A stretch of 64,000 nucleotides of DNA from Gonatopus flavifemur (lineage: Eukaryota; Arthropoda; Insecta; Hymenoptera; Dryinidae). Position 1 is the stretch's first letter, and each line of letters opens with the position of its first letter. The stretch covers positions 4,898,001-4,962,000 of the forward strand of contig JAFFJZ010000007.1 of the NCBI GenBank assembly GCA_018340375.1, read 5' to 3'. The position numbers and the translations under genes are program-made. A model generated the notes under the pieces. It was not told the DNA's origin, did not search any database, and worked only from the letters and a program-made list of their open reading frames with translations. Below are positions 33,670-45,528 of the stretch, one piece after another.

Positions 33670-36004
33670 CTACTGCCACTGTTTCATTTCTAAATCTAAT
33701 TCTTCCGTTCTTTGACGAGCATCAGCCAAAATTTTCTTCTTCTTTTTCTCAAGTTCCTTTAATTTTTCTAAAGCCTCACGTTTTTCTGCTTTCCGTTCCA
33801 TCACTGCATTACTTTCTTCTTGGTTCCTTTTAAAGCTTCTTGATACCGATCACGTGAATTTCGTACAGCATGTATTAGGCTTTTAGTGATTTCAATTTTT
33901 TCATCCCGCCATGGAACATAAGTGCATCATACACTTGTCGTTGGGCTATCAATGACATTTCAGAAAGATTCTCTATCAAAATTTCCATATTAATTGAGAA
34001 ACCTCTCTCACAGAAAGCGTTGCGATGGGACAAAATGAGGATCATTTTCAGAAGAGACCGTGATTTTCAGACCATAGATCCTTAAATTCAACGGATTTGG
34101 GAATGAAACTCATCCATAGGTCGTCAAGTCTATGATGTTTCATTTAGAAACTTGACATGGTTTCTGGAAAGAGTGGTCCATCACAAATATTCGTGAAACT
34201 CCTTTTAATTTTATCTGCTTGAGAGCTAGAGATCCAATTATTCTGTACAAAAATATCTAAAGTTTTATCCATTCTTGAAGATCTCAAAGATGGCTTCAAC
34301 CCAACAGTGGGATCAAAACAAGAAATACCCTTCGTTAAAGGATACGAAATCGGTGAAATGTTGGTCAATGAAATGCAGAATTCGATGAAAGCATTTCTAC
34401 ATTCATTGCGAAAATGTAATATCTCAATATCTTTAATTTTGCCTGAATTTCGAAGAGCATTTCTCACCGCGAAACCCAAATCAATGTTCTTCACTGGAAT
34501 AAGATTAATGTCCTTCTTCAGATCAATATTCGCAATATTTGATGAGAAGTTTAGTACATCCTCTTTTACAAAACGAATCATTATCCTTTGGAGAGGACTT
34601 ATCAATGTCTCATACAATGAAGGTGAGAGAGGAGAATGTGATTGGAAACTTGTCAAAAATGGTTCGACTTCAGGAGCGATCATTTGGAAGAATGCAAGTT
34701 TTGCATACAAAAGTTCGTCGTCCAATGCAGAGGAAACTATTTTCAAACTGTTACAGTTGGGTATTTTATTATCATCCTTCACACCTTGAACGTATTTTTG
34801 CACATTCGAGATGATTTTGAGAGCACGATCAGCAACACCAAAATTTTCTACCCAACGCACAGCACAAAACTTCAAAGGGAATAATGAAGACTCCGAGTAC
34901 TTGATATAATCTTCACGTCGTGCAGGACTATGACAGAACAAATAGTAAAGCGCTCTTAGAAATGACATTATATCACACCCGGTTTTTGTCATGGCTTTCT
35001 GGTATGAGTTATAAATAGTATGTAACCCACAGCTTCCCAAATTTAACAAAATTGAACCATCCGGATGCTCATCTTTCAATTTAAATTTCGAATCTTGAAA
35101 AAATTTTTTATTCACATTGGGTCCATCCATTGAAACCTGTAACAGTTTTCTAAGATTCAAACCTTTGGACGCTTCGAGAAAAGAATTCATCAAATCATTC
35201 GCAGTCGCATGGCCTAGAAATGATGAGTTGTAATATCTGGTACAGACTTGGTTACTTGTGGTATTCCAAAAACGTACGAAAATATCCATTTGTCCTCTCC
35301 GGGCTATCTTATTCAGAGATTCATCAAAACCTATTACCATATAATCACACGTAGTACATAAATTTTGAAATTCATGAAGAAAATGAGGCGCTAGGCCAAA
35401 ATTAATCGTATAGGGAATCTTGCAGTTTCATTTTCGACGCTATTTCTGAATCCAGGAACATCAGAGGAAAGAGATCTGCAGCTTCCCCACCACTCTTCTG
35501 TGAATCATGTTTCAAGACCGTATGTAAGCACCATAAGATTCCTGCTTCCGTGACTAAGTCTTTGGCTAACATGGAAATCAATCCTTCCGGTTTGCTTTGG
35601 ATGAATTGTGATTGGGACGGAGGTATCAATTCTTCAGCATGATCTGAACTTGTACTTGGGATTGCTGAGAGTTCGGTAGAATCATTGATGGAATGTTGCT
35701 GCTTGGTGGATAAGCCACTAGGACTGGAAGAGTTTTGAAGATTCAATGATGGTGATGATCCTTTTGTGGAGTAGAAATGATGCAAATTCGTTGAACTTCG
35801 TGGAGTTGAAAGAGCTGTAATATGTTTCCTGCTCTTCGTATGACTTGTGAGAGCTTGTTCTCCCATGTTGCTTAGTGCAAAACTTTTTTGACATATTTTA
35901 CAGTGAGCAGAATGAGGATCTTTATCAACTGGAGCCACCCATGTTTTTAACTGATCTTTCAACAGCCAATTAGGATTGAATTTCGTTTCTTTATATTTCG
36001 ACAT
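33670..36004 (-). pseudogene. hAT-like transposase with BED-type finger, near full length
   Basis: The ATG at 36004-36002 (MSKYKETKFNPNWL) opens an N-terminal zinc finger, HCKICQKSF...SHTKSRKH. A one-base shift near 35430 links it to INFGLAPHFLHEF and CDYMVIGFDESLNK. The frame then runs to 34144 through QVSMDGPNVNKKFF and GSCGLHTIYNSYQ. Beyond that stop the homology continues in shifted frames to about 33670, including AFCERGFSINMEIL, NLSEMSLIAQRQVYDAL and a charged coiled-coil tail (EKREALEKLKELEKKKKK). The ERGFS..ENL.E.S..AQR block is the C-terminal dimerisation region of this hAT-like group. It would have been a DNA-cutting transposase of about 770 residues. It has roughly four frameshifts or stops. 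Confidence 0.75.
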
Positions 36005-36008
36005 AGTA

Positions 36009-36481
36009 CAGTCCGCTCTCTCAACAGTGCCGGTGATGGGAGAGTAGGGGAGTATTTTTCTTAGAACTCATGTACCCCCACCATTGGCGTACGCGTATGT
36101 TCTCAACATTCGTAAGCCACTCTCGCAATAGTGCCACACGCTTGTGTATGCAAAATTACTCTCTTTCACATTCCTGTATACATACTTGATGTTTGAATTT
36201 ATTTGTATCATTTTTCGGTTATTCCTTCTTGATTAATTCCAAAGTAATCACACCAATTTTCTATTCTTCATCTCGACACATTTGCCATGATGGAACATGG
36301 ATCAGAGTAATTGAACATCAGTTATGAAGAGTTTTTGATCATATTTGCGGGTAGCACTATTGCGAGAAACGGTTTCAAATGTGATGCCACACGATAGCGT
36401 GATGGATGGTGGGGGTAGTGTTCGAGCACGAATGAGGAGAATCGGCACTATTCAGAGTGGCACTGTTGAGAGAGCGGACTG
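36009..36481. repeat. 473-bp MITE directly upstream of the hAT-like start codon
   Basis: The ends CAGTCCGCTCTCTCAACAGTGCC and its inverse are flanked by TA (36007-36008 and 36482-36483). A second mirrored pair lies inside (CACTCTCGCAATAGTGCC and GGTAGCACTATTGCGAGA). The element's end is 4 bp from the transposase ATG at 36004, so it separates that gene from its original promoter. Non-coding. Confidence 0.85.
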
Positions 36482-36612
36482 TATCTGCAAAAATAGTCTC
36501 TGCACCGAGAGAAATTGTATATCTGGATTCATTTGATTTAACTAAATTATCTATTTGAATATGAACCCAATAGAGTTTTAGTTGGATCAAATAGAAAATG
36601 TATTTTTTTCTA

Positions 36613-36902
36613 CACAGAGAGAGGAAAATAGTTATACTTCCAATGTAGCATGGGAATGATTACTATGTTACATGGTAACGAAGATTCAGATTCTAATCCT
36701 ATAGGTTATAAGCAATCAAAAATCATAATAAACATTGGACTCATGTCTAATTATATATGTGTGTGTGTTTTTATGCATATGATGCTCTCAAGTAATTTTC
36801 ACTATGATTTTTTATTGATTATAACGTAAATCTTTGTTATCATGTAACATAGTGATCATTTCCATGCTACATTAGAAGTATAACTATTCTCTTCTCTCCG
36901 TG
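36613..36902. repeat. ~290-bp MITE with CACAGAGAGAGG ends
   Basis: The ends CACAGAGAGAGGAAAATAG and ...CTCTTCTCTCCGTG lie between TA dinucleotides. TTATACTTCCAATGTAGCATG and ATTACTATGTTACATG are mirrored inside. Non-coding. Confidence 0.85.
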
Positions 36903-36904
36903 TA

Positions 36905-37604
36905 TTTGAAGAGTTAGTTTTTTCTTAGCGTAGAATTCATTTTTCTGTTTTTTTTTTTCATTTATAAATAATCACGCTCTTGATTGTTTTGGTTCTTGTG
37001 ATAACCACATTGAGCATATCTTAATATCAGAAGAAGCAATATAAATGACATGCATAAAAAACAACATACTTCAACTTTAAAAATCCCGCACTTTTTTTTC
37101 GTGAGACAGGGAAACGATTATTGCTTCAAGAAAATTAACGAAACAAACTACTCACCAACGTCCAATGGTACGAAATAAAATATTGGAATAGAATGAACAA
37201 ATCACTTTGTAATCTTCAAATTATCGTATTCATGTTCAAAATGCATGAGAAAACAAATATCAAAACAATACTTTCCCAACACTAGTCTGAAACGCAGTAA
37301 CGTGTTTCATTCCTTAACGAAATTACCGAGTCCAAAACAAAAGATGGTAAGGAAACAATTGAATGTATTTATAATCGATGCGCGATTTGTTTTCGTTCAA
37401 ATATTCCCCATAAACCTGCGGATGCAATAATGACACTGGCGTTCGGGAACGCATAGAAGTATTCTTCAAGCTGTGACGCCAAAGGTCGAGATGAAAAATT
37501 ATAATTTTCAGAATTTGAAAATACTGAATCATAGACCTTGAAAAATCAATCCATATCTCCTGTTTACAATTTTTCTCTATAATTCACGCCCGGATAAAAC
37601 ACCC
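36905..37604. other. Spacer without recognisable gene
   Basis: AT-rich. Only short open frames; no splice pattern or repeat that I can support. Confidence 0.4.
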
Positions 37605-37875
37605 ACGGATGGGGTAAGTCGCCTTGACGAAGAATTTGGATGGAGAATCGGTGGGTAAGGTAGATCAGTGAATGAACGATTGCTCGTCGGAGAGGCGACG
37701 CGTGGAGGAAACGAAGACAAGTCCGATCCTGATTTTTTTGGGGACTTTGGTCCGTTGTCTCCACGTCGCTTCTCCAACGAGCAATCGTTCATTCACTGAT
37801 CTACCTTATCCACCGATTCTCCACCTAAATTATACGTCCAAGCGACGTGGTTGTTTTGTGTGGGTAATTGAGGTC
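37605..37875. repeat. ~270-bp palindrome
   Basis: GGATGGAGAATCGGTGGGTAAG and GTAGATCAGTGAATGAACGATT are mirrored exactly or nearly so. The centre is near 37735 (GACAAGTCC...GGACTTTGG). The arms are more GC-rich than the flanks. Possible outer ends are CACCCACGG and CACACAAAACAACC. Non-coding. Confidence 0.8.
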
Positions 37876-38505
37876 ATGGACGGCATAATACCCTGAGCGC
37901 CCGAACGTGTCTTGGAACCTGATCCAGTCGATCAGTGGAACGAGAAAAAAAATTCGTCAAAATGGAAAATAATAAATATAGCTTATCGAAACTCATAAAA
38001 TCACACATTTCTGCTATAAAAATTTCTTCCTACCATTTGAATTGAATTGATTTGGAGGAATGTTCCTTCAAAATATCAAATATTCATTCTATTGTTGAAA
38101 AAATATTTTCGAAACCGACTCATTAAAGAACTTTCTGATATCTTTTGAAGAATATAATGAATGTCAAAATGTTCAGAGATGTCAAGAATTAGTATTTTGA
38201 ATAGGAGAATACAGAATAGTTCTCAAAATTGATTCGAAACGCAAATTGTAAAACAGTTTCATCAACTCTATTTGAATACAAAATATAAAATAGGTGTATT
38301 TTAAATTTATATCTCAACAGGTATTTCGAATATTCGACATTTTTGGGAATGTTGAGGAAAAAAACATTGGGATATGAGTTTACTCCCAGCGTTGTTGAGA
38401 CTTAGTTTAAATCGTATTATTTCACGTGTGTTGAATTGCTTTCAAATGATTCAGAATCTGATGAGAAAATAGTTTTATATTAGGGAAGAGCTTCCTTGAT
38501 TAGAC
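37876..38505. other. Spacer without recognisable gene
   Basis: AT-rich, with nothing I can support. It ends in the TA target of the second mariner copy. Confidence 0.4.
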
Positions 38506-38507
38506 TA

Positions 38508-39797
38508 CGAGGGTGGATTTATAAGTTTCCGGCCTGACCAAGAAAAACAACGTTTTTAAGAATTTTTTTTTTTTTATTTCTCAACATAATCTCCTCCAAG
38601 GCTGATACATTTCTCATAGCGGTGTTCTAGTCTAGTAATGCCATCTCTATAGACTGATTGGTCAAGCTCCTCAAAATACCCATTTACAGCTTCGATTACT
38701 TCTTCATTGTCCGCAAATCTCTTACCGCCAAGCCATTTTTTGAGGTTAGGAAACAGATAATAGTCACTCGGGGCTAGGTCTGGAGAGTAGGGAGGGTGCG
38801 GCATTAATTCAAACTTCAGATCGTTGATTTTAGTCATCGCAACGATTGATGTGTGCGCTGGTGCGTTATCGTGATGAAACAAGATGTTTTTCTTCGCCAG
38901 ATGAGGTCGTTTAATTTTCACTTCGTGGCTCAAACGTTGCAATAAGTCTGCGTAGTATTGACCAGTGATAGTTTTACCCTTTTCAAGGTTATCAATGTAT
39001 ATAATACCTCTTGCATCCCAAAAAACAGTAGCCATAACCTTGTTCGCCGAAAAAATTGTTTTTGCCTTCTTTGGAGTTGGTTCCCCTGGTCCAATCCACT
39101 GTTTAGACTGTTCTTTGGTTTCAGGAGTGTAGTGGTGGACCCAAGTTTCGTCAACGGTTACGAATCGACGCAAAAATTCGCTTGGATTACGCTTATACAA
39201 CGCCAAATTGGCGGTAGAAATGTTCTTTCGAATCAATTTTTGGTCGACTGTTAGCAAACGCGGCACCCATCTTGCACAGAGCTTTTCCATATACAAATGT
39301 TGGTGCAAAATATTCTGTACACGTTCATATGACAGGTCTCAGCTATCTCACGAACTTTTAATCTGCGATCTTTCAGCACTATTTGATGGATTTTTTCGAT
39401 CATATCTGGAGTTGTGACCTCAATGGGGCGTCCTGAGCGAGGCTCATCAGAGGTGCTCACACGACCCTTTTCAAACTCGGAAACCCACTGCTTAACGGTT
39501 GAATATGATGGGGAGGATGTCCCCAGTGTTGAGTCCATCTCTTCTTTAATTTCCTTCGGCGTTAACCCCTTCAAATAAAAGTATTTGATGACAGCACGAT
39601 TTTCCAGCTTTTCCATTTTTACGAAAAACACAGAGGCGTCTTGGTCAGCGTGCTCTCAAAACTAAACTAACATGGCGATCGGACTGAAACTATAGCTACA
39701 AGCTATCTAAGGATGGTACTATAGAACGCCACCTCAAGGTAGGCCTAGTGGCGCCATCTCTTGGTCAGGCCGGAAACTTATCAATCCACCCTCCTCG
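38508..39797 (-). mobile_element. Mariner element, irritans type, copy B
   Basis: This 1290-bp copy is of the same family as the one at 2.1 kb, in the same orientation, with TA at 38506-38507 and 39798-39799. The left end has one change (GATTTATAAG for GATTGATAAG). The right end has a 3-base duplication (CTCCTCG), so its inverted repeats are imperfect. Sequence differences from copy A are a few per kilobase by eye. Confidence 0.95.
38574..39616 (-). pseudogene. Mariner transposase, copy B, 7-base deletion
   Basis: The ATG is at 39616-39614. The N-terminal part is open through the Trp codon that is a stop in copy A. A 7-base deletion at about 39331, relative to copy A (GACATCTTACAGG against GACAGG), shifts the frame after REIAETC. 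The rest is readable in another frame to the stop at 38574, with VTVDETWVHHY, LFHHDNAPAH and YSPDLAPSDYY. All three catalytic aspartates remain. The two copies are broken at different sites and each is open where the other is damaged. Confidence 0.92.
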
Positions 39798-39799
39798 TA

Positions 39800-40274
39800 T
39801 TGCCTTGGACGGAGACCAACTCATATTGGGAAAGAAAAAAATTTAGCTTCGCTCAAATGACTTGGTTCTATCGTCTTGGATTTCATTTTATCGAACAGTG
39901 TGAAATAACTCCTATGCTATACTGGAAGAAATTTACAGTTAAATTTACTGCGGGATTATAAACTGCTAAAAAGAAACTGGAATTTTCCGGTACCTTGGAA
40001 CTGTCAAATTTCTGTTCACGTACTGGAAAATTTTTGTTGTACCGGAATTTTTCCGTATTTTACATGAAATTTCATGATTTTTCACTCCAATTTTTCAGTA
40101 TCAATACAGTTCTTATGCGTGTACTGGAATTTTCACGATTCAAACGTAATTTTACTGCACTGATGTACAGGTGAATTGCTGTCAGTACGGTACTGGAAAT
40201 TTTCTTTAGATTATTTTCAAAGTGTAGGAACACAGAATATACTGACTTCCCATGGAGTTCACTGTGAATCATTG
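39800..40274. other. Spacer rich in TACTGGAA / TTTTCCGGTA words
   Basis: The word TACTGGAATTTT or its inverse recurs about six times between 39920 and 40205, suggesting a decayed low-copy repeat. No gene. Confidence 0.4.
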
Positions 40275-40525
40275 CACCGAGAGAAAAAAGTTGTAAAATT
40301 TACTTATTCTCAAGTGAATATTTGGACGACTCAAAATACAGTTCAAGCTACCACAATTTCAGTTAATTCTACGACAGGGGATGTAGGATGTACCTCCGCT
40401 GTGGTATATCTTACATTCGCTGTTGTAGAATCAACTAAAATTGTGGTAGCTCGGACTTAATGCAAAGTCGTCCAAATATTTACTTGAGAAGAAGTAAATT
40501 TCACAAGTTTTTTTTCCTCAGTGTG
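40275..40525. repeat. ~250-bp MITE with CACCGAGAGAAAA ends
   Basis: The ends CACCGAGAGAAAAAAGTTGT and ...CTTTTTTTCCTCAGTGTG are mirrored. So are AAATTTACTTATTCTCAAGT and ATTTGGACGACT, plus ACCACAATTTCAGTTAATTC. Non-coding. Confidence 0.85.
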
Positions 40526-40810
40526 TGAATTTGACCAGGCTTCTATTGTCATATCATGGTAAATTTCAATGTATTATATGAACCTTCTCTCTGAATTTCT
40601 TTCAGTGTATGGCAATGAGATAGGGACCCTCATAGTATATAGGAATGAATTGTTTTAATGTAACCGGTGAAGAATGAATAGAAATGACCTGATGTGGAAT
40701 GTTTTAACATAGAAATAGATATTCATTTCTCTTCATGAATCGAAATTTTCATCGCTGAGCTTTCGACCTTCACAAATAAAAATTCGGTCAAATTATGTTC
40801 CTGCACTCAA

Positions 40811-41792
40811 CCCATCAAGTCCGGGAAATGCAGGGTTTCAACTGTAATTTAAACGTTGCAAATGATATATAAATCATTGGAAAATCATGGCAAAAATACC
40901 TAACCAACTATTTTCGAGGTTGCTCTTTCGGTTGCTCAGGTCAAAATTACCTTCAGATGGCGCTGGAATACCGATATGGCCGATTTCAAATATAAAGTCG
41001 ACAAAAAATTGGAGCATATTTGACTTTGTGATTTTTTCACGGGTTGAAAATGCACTCAAAATTATTCAAAACATCAACCAAGGATGCACAAAATATCTGA
41101 ACTTTACGATAGAACTTTTTTCCAAACTTGAAGGACACCTAACCTCTCTCAATTTACCATATATTCACCAAAATAACTCGCAATTCTGAGAACCTAGGGA
41201 AAATTGACAGAACATATAATTTTATTCGTTCAGTATTCTTCAAGAGAAGTACCCGGAGGTTTTTGAGGTCGCTGACTACGAATCAAACATCAGATTCTCA
41301 AAATTCAAAATGACGGATCCAAGATGGCGGACGAAAAGTCAGGAAAAGCCTCAAAAATGGATGAAAATCGGTGTGCTTAGGTTTTTGAGGTTCCTGATTA
41401 CGGATCCATTATCAGATTGTCAAAATTCAAGATGGCGGACCTAAGATGGCGGATGAAAAGTCAAAAAAAGCCTCGGAGATGGATCGAAATCGATCCACCG
41501 AGGTTATTGAGGTCGCTGATCACGAATTCAGCATTAGATTTTCAGGATTCAAGATGGCGGACCCAACATGGTGGACGAAAATTCGAGAAAACCCTCGAAG
41601 ATGGATGAAAATCGGTATACTGGGGTTTTTGAGGTTTTTGAGGTCACTGACAACGAATCCAGCATCGGATGTTCAAAATTCAAGATGACGGATTCAATAT
41701 GGCATAACGAAATTCATGACATCACTCAAAATCATGCAATAATGTTAATACGTGAAGTTTCCGCAAGAAAATTGGTTGTTTCCGTCCGTTAA
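40811..41792. repeat. Left inverted arm of the piggyBac element, with ~122-bp tandem units
   Basis: It matches the right arm in inverse over its whole length. From about 41257 it contains four tandem units of ~122 bp. Each carries GGTTTTTGAGGTCGCTGA, TCAAAATTCAAGATGGCGGA and AAGATGGCGGACGAAAA. The open frames in it (KMAD..RTK repeats) are by-products of the units. It ends near TTTCCGTCCGTTA. Confidence 0.9.
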
Positions 41793-42172
41793 TTATTCCA
41801 TGTGCACGTTTCCCAAGTCAAACTACGTAGCAAGTTTATATTCTTGTATGTTCCCCAATCACTCAGTTCTTCATGCGATAAACTTCGTGTTTATTTTCTC
41901 CGATTCACTTGATGATAATGTCAAATTCAATTACCCTAATAATGACTGATATTCACTTCTAATATTTTCATCACGTGTCACCAGTCTAATGACACCTCAG
42001 AATACTAATATTTTCTGAATCATTGAACTCGAAATTCAGACATACTATTGTTCATCCTATACAACTATATTGATTGTTTTTCTTTGATATTCAAATATTT
42101 TTCCTCACCTGCCGAGGGTAATTGATTTTCGGCCCGCTTTTTTTCCTTCTCGCACTAATTATCACTTGAAAT

Positions 42173-43875
42173 ATGGCACCAAAACGCAAAAGAAAGTCAA
42201 AAAATCGTCCAGATTATGGGGTTGACACATCGGATGATGAGTATGATCAAATCAAATATTACTCCTACCAGGTTCAAATGATTCTGGAGACTCAGATGAA
42301 GAATCCGATATCGATTACGATGGCAATCCCAATGAAATAGATGAAATTCTATCCGACTGTTCATACAAAAAAGTATCTAGGTCATATCATGGTAACCAAA
42401 CAAAGTTGGAGAAAGATCATGATTATGTTTGGGTTGATGGTGAGAAAAAGTATAACAATGAACTCATGAATGAATGTCTTCTCAGTGGAAGTCAAAAAAG
42501 ATCTATACGTGAATCTTCACATGTTCAACTATTTGAACACTTTTTTTCAATCGAAATGAAAAATTATATAGTAGAAGCCACCAAAGAGAATGGATATACT
42601 CTGAGTCTGAACGATTTGGACACTCAATCAGGAATTTTGATTTTATCAAGCTTCAATAAACGTAAATCTCAAACAGATTATTGGTCCCTTGACCCTCTTT
42701 TGAGTTGCAAAATTGTTCGGTCTGCCATGTCACGTGATACTTTTCTTGAAATCAAATTGAACATAGAGTATTCAAAAACTAGCTATGAAAAAAAAGATGA
42801 TAAAGCTTGGCGAGTTCGGGTATTGTTGGACAAGTTTCGTAAGAATATTCAAGAATTTGGGTTTTTTGAATCTGCGTTTTCGGTGGACGAAATGATGGCT
42901 AAATCTCATGCCAGAACCAGCTTGAAGCAATCCATCCGCGGAAAACCGATACGATCCGGTTTGGAATTTTGGGGACTTTGTTCAGCAAACGGATATTTGT
43001 TTGATCTCGATCTGTACTGTGGGAAGGAATCACGAGTTGATAAACTAAACAAATGCGCCCTCGGTAAAAAAGTGGTCATGCATCTATTGGATAAATTTCT
43101 CAAGGATACACCCTCCTCTACCATATCGAAATATCATTTGTATCATGACAATTATCTTACTAGCGTTGATCTCATGTTGCACCTGAAAAAATTGGGACTG
43201 GAATCCACAGGAACTATTCGAGACAACAGAGTATCGGCTGAAAAAATAAATGATAAAAAAGCTCCCAGGGGCACATTTGTTTCAAAACATGATCAAAAGA
43301 GTGGAATCAATTGTTTCAGTGTGAGGGATTCTAAGCAGCTCTCTATAGCCTCATCAGCTACAGGAGTGACTCCAATGTTACCCTCAAAACGATATAGTGC
43401 AAAAGATCATTCCAGAATATCTCTTCCATTTCCTCACGCTTTTCATGTTTACAATCGATTCATGGGTGGAGTAGATCTCCACGACAGTCACTGCAACAAC
43501 GTGCAGACGTGTATATGTAGTACAAAGTGAACTTATGTAGTTTTCACACGTTTAATTCAAGCCGCTATCACAAATTCACTTGTGATTTATAATTCATCAA
43601 ATCCTGAATCGAAAAAAATTGGTACAAAAGATGTTGCTATGAGAGTTGCTAGACATTATTTGAATATTGGACAGAAGAGGTATGATAAAAAACATAACTT
43701 TCGTCGCGAAACAAGTCAAAAAAATGTTCCACAAAGGAATGTATTATTCGCACATACATATACTGCTGCACTTGTGATTTGTATTATTGTAAAAATTGTA
43801 AAGACAGATTTCATGCGAATCTTCAAGGAAAAAAAGTGGAAGAATAGAAGCTCTCTATCGATGATTCAGGCTTGA
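42173..43875 (+). pseudogene. piggyBac-family transposase, one shift and one nonsense codon
   Basis: The ATG at 42173 opens a basic start (MAPKRKRKSKNRPDY) and an acidic stretch. A frameshift near 42270 joins it to SGDSDEESDIDYD and the main frame. The DDD catalytic core is present: FSVDEMMAKSHARTSLKQS (first D), LYHDNYLTSVDLMLHL (second D) and NRFMGGVDLHDSHC (third D). A TGA at 43528-43530 stands in the place of the Trp that usually follows the third block. The same frame continues open to 43875 (VARHYLNIGQKRYDKKHNF). The C-terminal cysteine-rich binding domain looks eroded. The element is probably inactive but was lost recently. Confidence 0.85.
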
Positions 43876-44091
43876 AGATAAACAGAATGAGCTTGTTCAG
43901 TCATGTATGAAGTCATCAGTAGAAAAGAGGAAACAGAGAAAAGATTATAAAAATATAATTGAAAAATTGAAAAAAAAAAACAAAGACAATACACAAAAAT
44001 TTTAAATCCAAAATATACAAAAAAAAGAAAGAGAGGAGAGACTCTTGCCGTCCACCTCCACGTGGTTTGAGTTGGGGAACGTTCATATGAA

Positions 44092-45192
44092 ACGGCTAAC
44101 GGACGGAAATAACCAATTTTCTTCCATGAAACCCTGTATAAACATTATTGCATGATTTTGAGTCATATCATGAATTTAGGTATGCCACATTGGATCCGCC
44201 ATATGGAATTATTAGGATCCAACTCCGAATACGTTGTCAGCGACCCAAAACATCTCCTCGTATACACATTTTCTCGTGATTCAGAAGCATTTTATAAATT
44301 TCAGTATGCCATATTGAATCCGCCATCTTTGATTTCGGAAATCTGATGCTGGATTCGTTGTCAGTGACCTCAAGAACCTCAGCATACCGATTCTCATCCA
44401 TTTTCAAGGCTTTTCTCGAATTTCCGTCCACCATCTTGGGTCCGCCATTATGAATTCTGAAAATCTAATGCTGAATTCGTGACCAGCGACCTCAATAACC
44501 TCGGTGGATCGATTTCAATCCATCTCCGAGGCTTTTTTTGACTTTTCATCCACCATCTTAGGCCCGCCATCTCGAATTTTGACAATCTGATAATGGATCC
44601 GTAATTAGGAACCTCAAAAACCTAAGCATACCGATTTTCATTCATTTTCGAGGCTTTTCCTGACTTTTCGTCCGCCATCTTGGATCCGTCATTTTGAATT
44701 TTGAGAATCTGATGTTTGATTCATAGTCAGCGACCTCAAAAACCTCCGGGTACTTCTCTTGAAGAATACTGAACGAATAAAATTATATGTTCTGTCAATT
44801 TTCCCTAGATTCTCAGAATTGCGAGTTATTTTGGTGAATATATGGTAAATTGAGAGAGGTTAGGTGTCCTTCAAGTTTGGGAAAAAATTCTATCGTAAAG
44901 TTCAGATATTTTGTGCACCCTTGGTTGATGTTTTGAATAATTTTGAGTGCATTTTCAACCCGTGAAAAAATCACAAAGTCAAATATGCTCCAATTTTTTG
45001 TCGACTTTATATTTGAAATCGGCCATATCGGTATTCCAGCGCCATCTGAAGGTAATTTTGACCTGAGCAACCGAAAGAGCAACCTCGAAAATAGTAGGTA
45101 AGGTATTTTTGTCATGAGTTTTCAATGATTTATATATCATTTGCAACGTCTAAAATTACAGTTGAAATCCTGCATTTCCCGGACTTAATGGG
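44092..45192. repeat. Right inverted arm of the piggyBac element
   Basis: It is inverse to the left arm, about 120 bp longer, and appears to hold one unit more of the ~122-bp repeat (near 44180-44340). The outer ~400 bp are about 97% identical to the left arm by eye. The 43876-44091 stretch between the transposase stop and this arm is A-rich and non-coding. Confidence 0.9.
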
Positions 45193-45239
45193 TTAAGAAG
45201 CAAGGTGTGTAAATAAAAAAATTAGTTTGGAAAATTTAT

Positions 45240-45352
45240 AAGAATTCCCTGATGTCAAATCAAATTCCCTGACTTTTCCCTGGTTTTTCCCGGTCTTGAG
45301 AATTCCCCGACTCTCCCTGGTTTTCCCTATTTTCCAGAAAGTGGCCACCCTG
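45240..45352 (-). other. Solitary hAT-type end
   Basis: GTTTTCCCTATTTTCCAGAAAG followed by TGGCCACCCTG mirrors the end at 33074 and carries the same TTCCCTGACTTTTCCC repeats. The octamers beside the two ends do not match, so pairing is not supported. It starts about 50 bp outside the piggyBac right end. Confidence 0.55.
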
Positions 45353-45528
45353 TATCTGTTAGAGAAGAAAAAAAACACAATTGAAAGCTTATAAATGTCA
45401 TCACATTTTGCCTTTGGAGTCCTAAAGAAAATCTAAAACAATCCTTTGTACAATTGAGGGTTGAAATACTTCCACTTCAATACTTGTTCTATGAATATCG
45501 TATAAAAGTGAGAACGTTGATCTTCTAC

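Larger units (their letters stand above)
40811..45192 (+). mobile_element. piggyBac-like element with ~1-kb inverted arms (4.4 kb)
   Basis: The ends CCCAT-AAGTCCGGGAAATGC lie directly inside TTAA (45193-45196) on the right and TCAA (40807-40810, one change from TTAA) on the left. That is the piggyBac hallmark. Inside, two long inverted arms (40811-41792 and 44092-45192) flank a transposase gene on the plus strand. Known piggyBac elements usually have short terminal plus subterminal repeats, so arms of this length are unusual. Confidence 0.9.

Noticed and set aside
41417..41792. KMADPTW..K-type open frames in the piggyBac arms
   Set aside because: They follow the ~122-bp tandem unit and its mirror on the other strand; periodic non-coding DNA explains them.
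33074..45352. A single 12-kb hAT element bounded by the two CAGGGTGGCC ends
   Set aside because: The octamers next to the ends (GATCATCT and TATCTGTT) do not match, so a common insertion is not supported.
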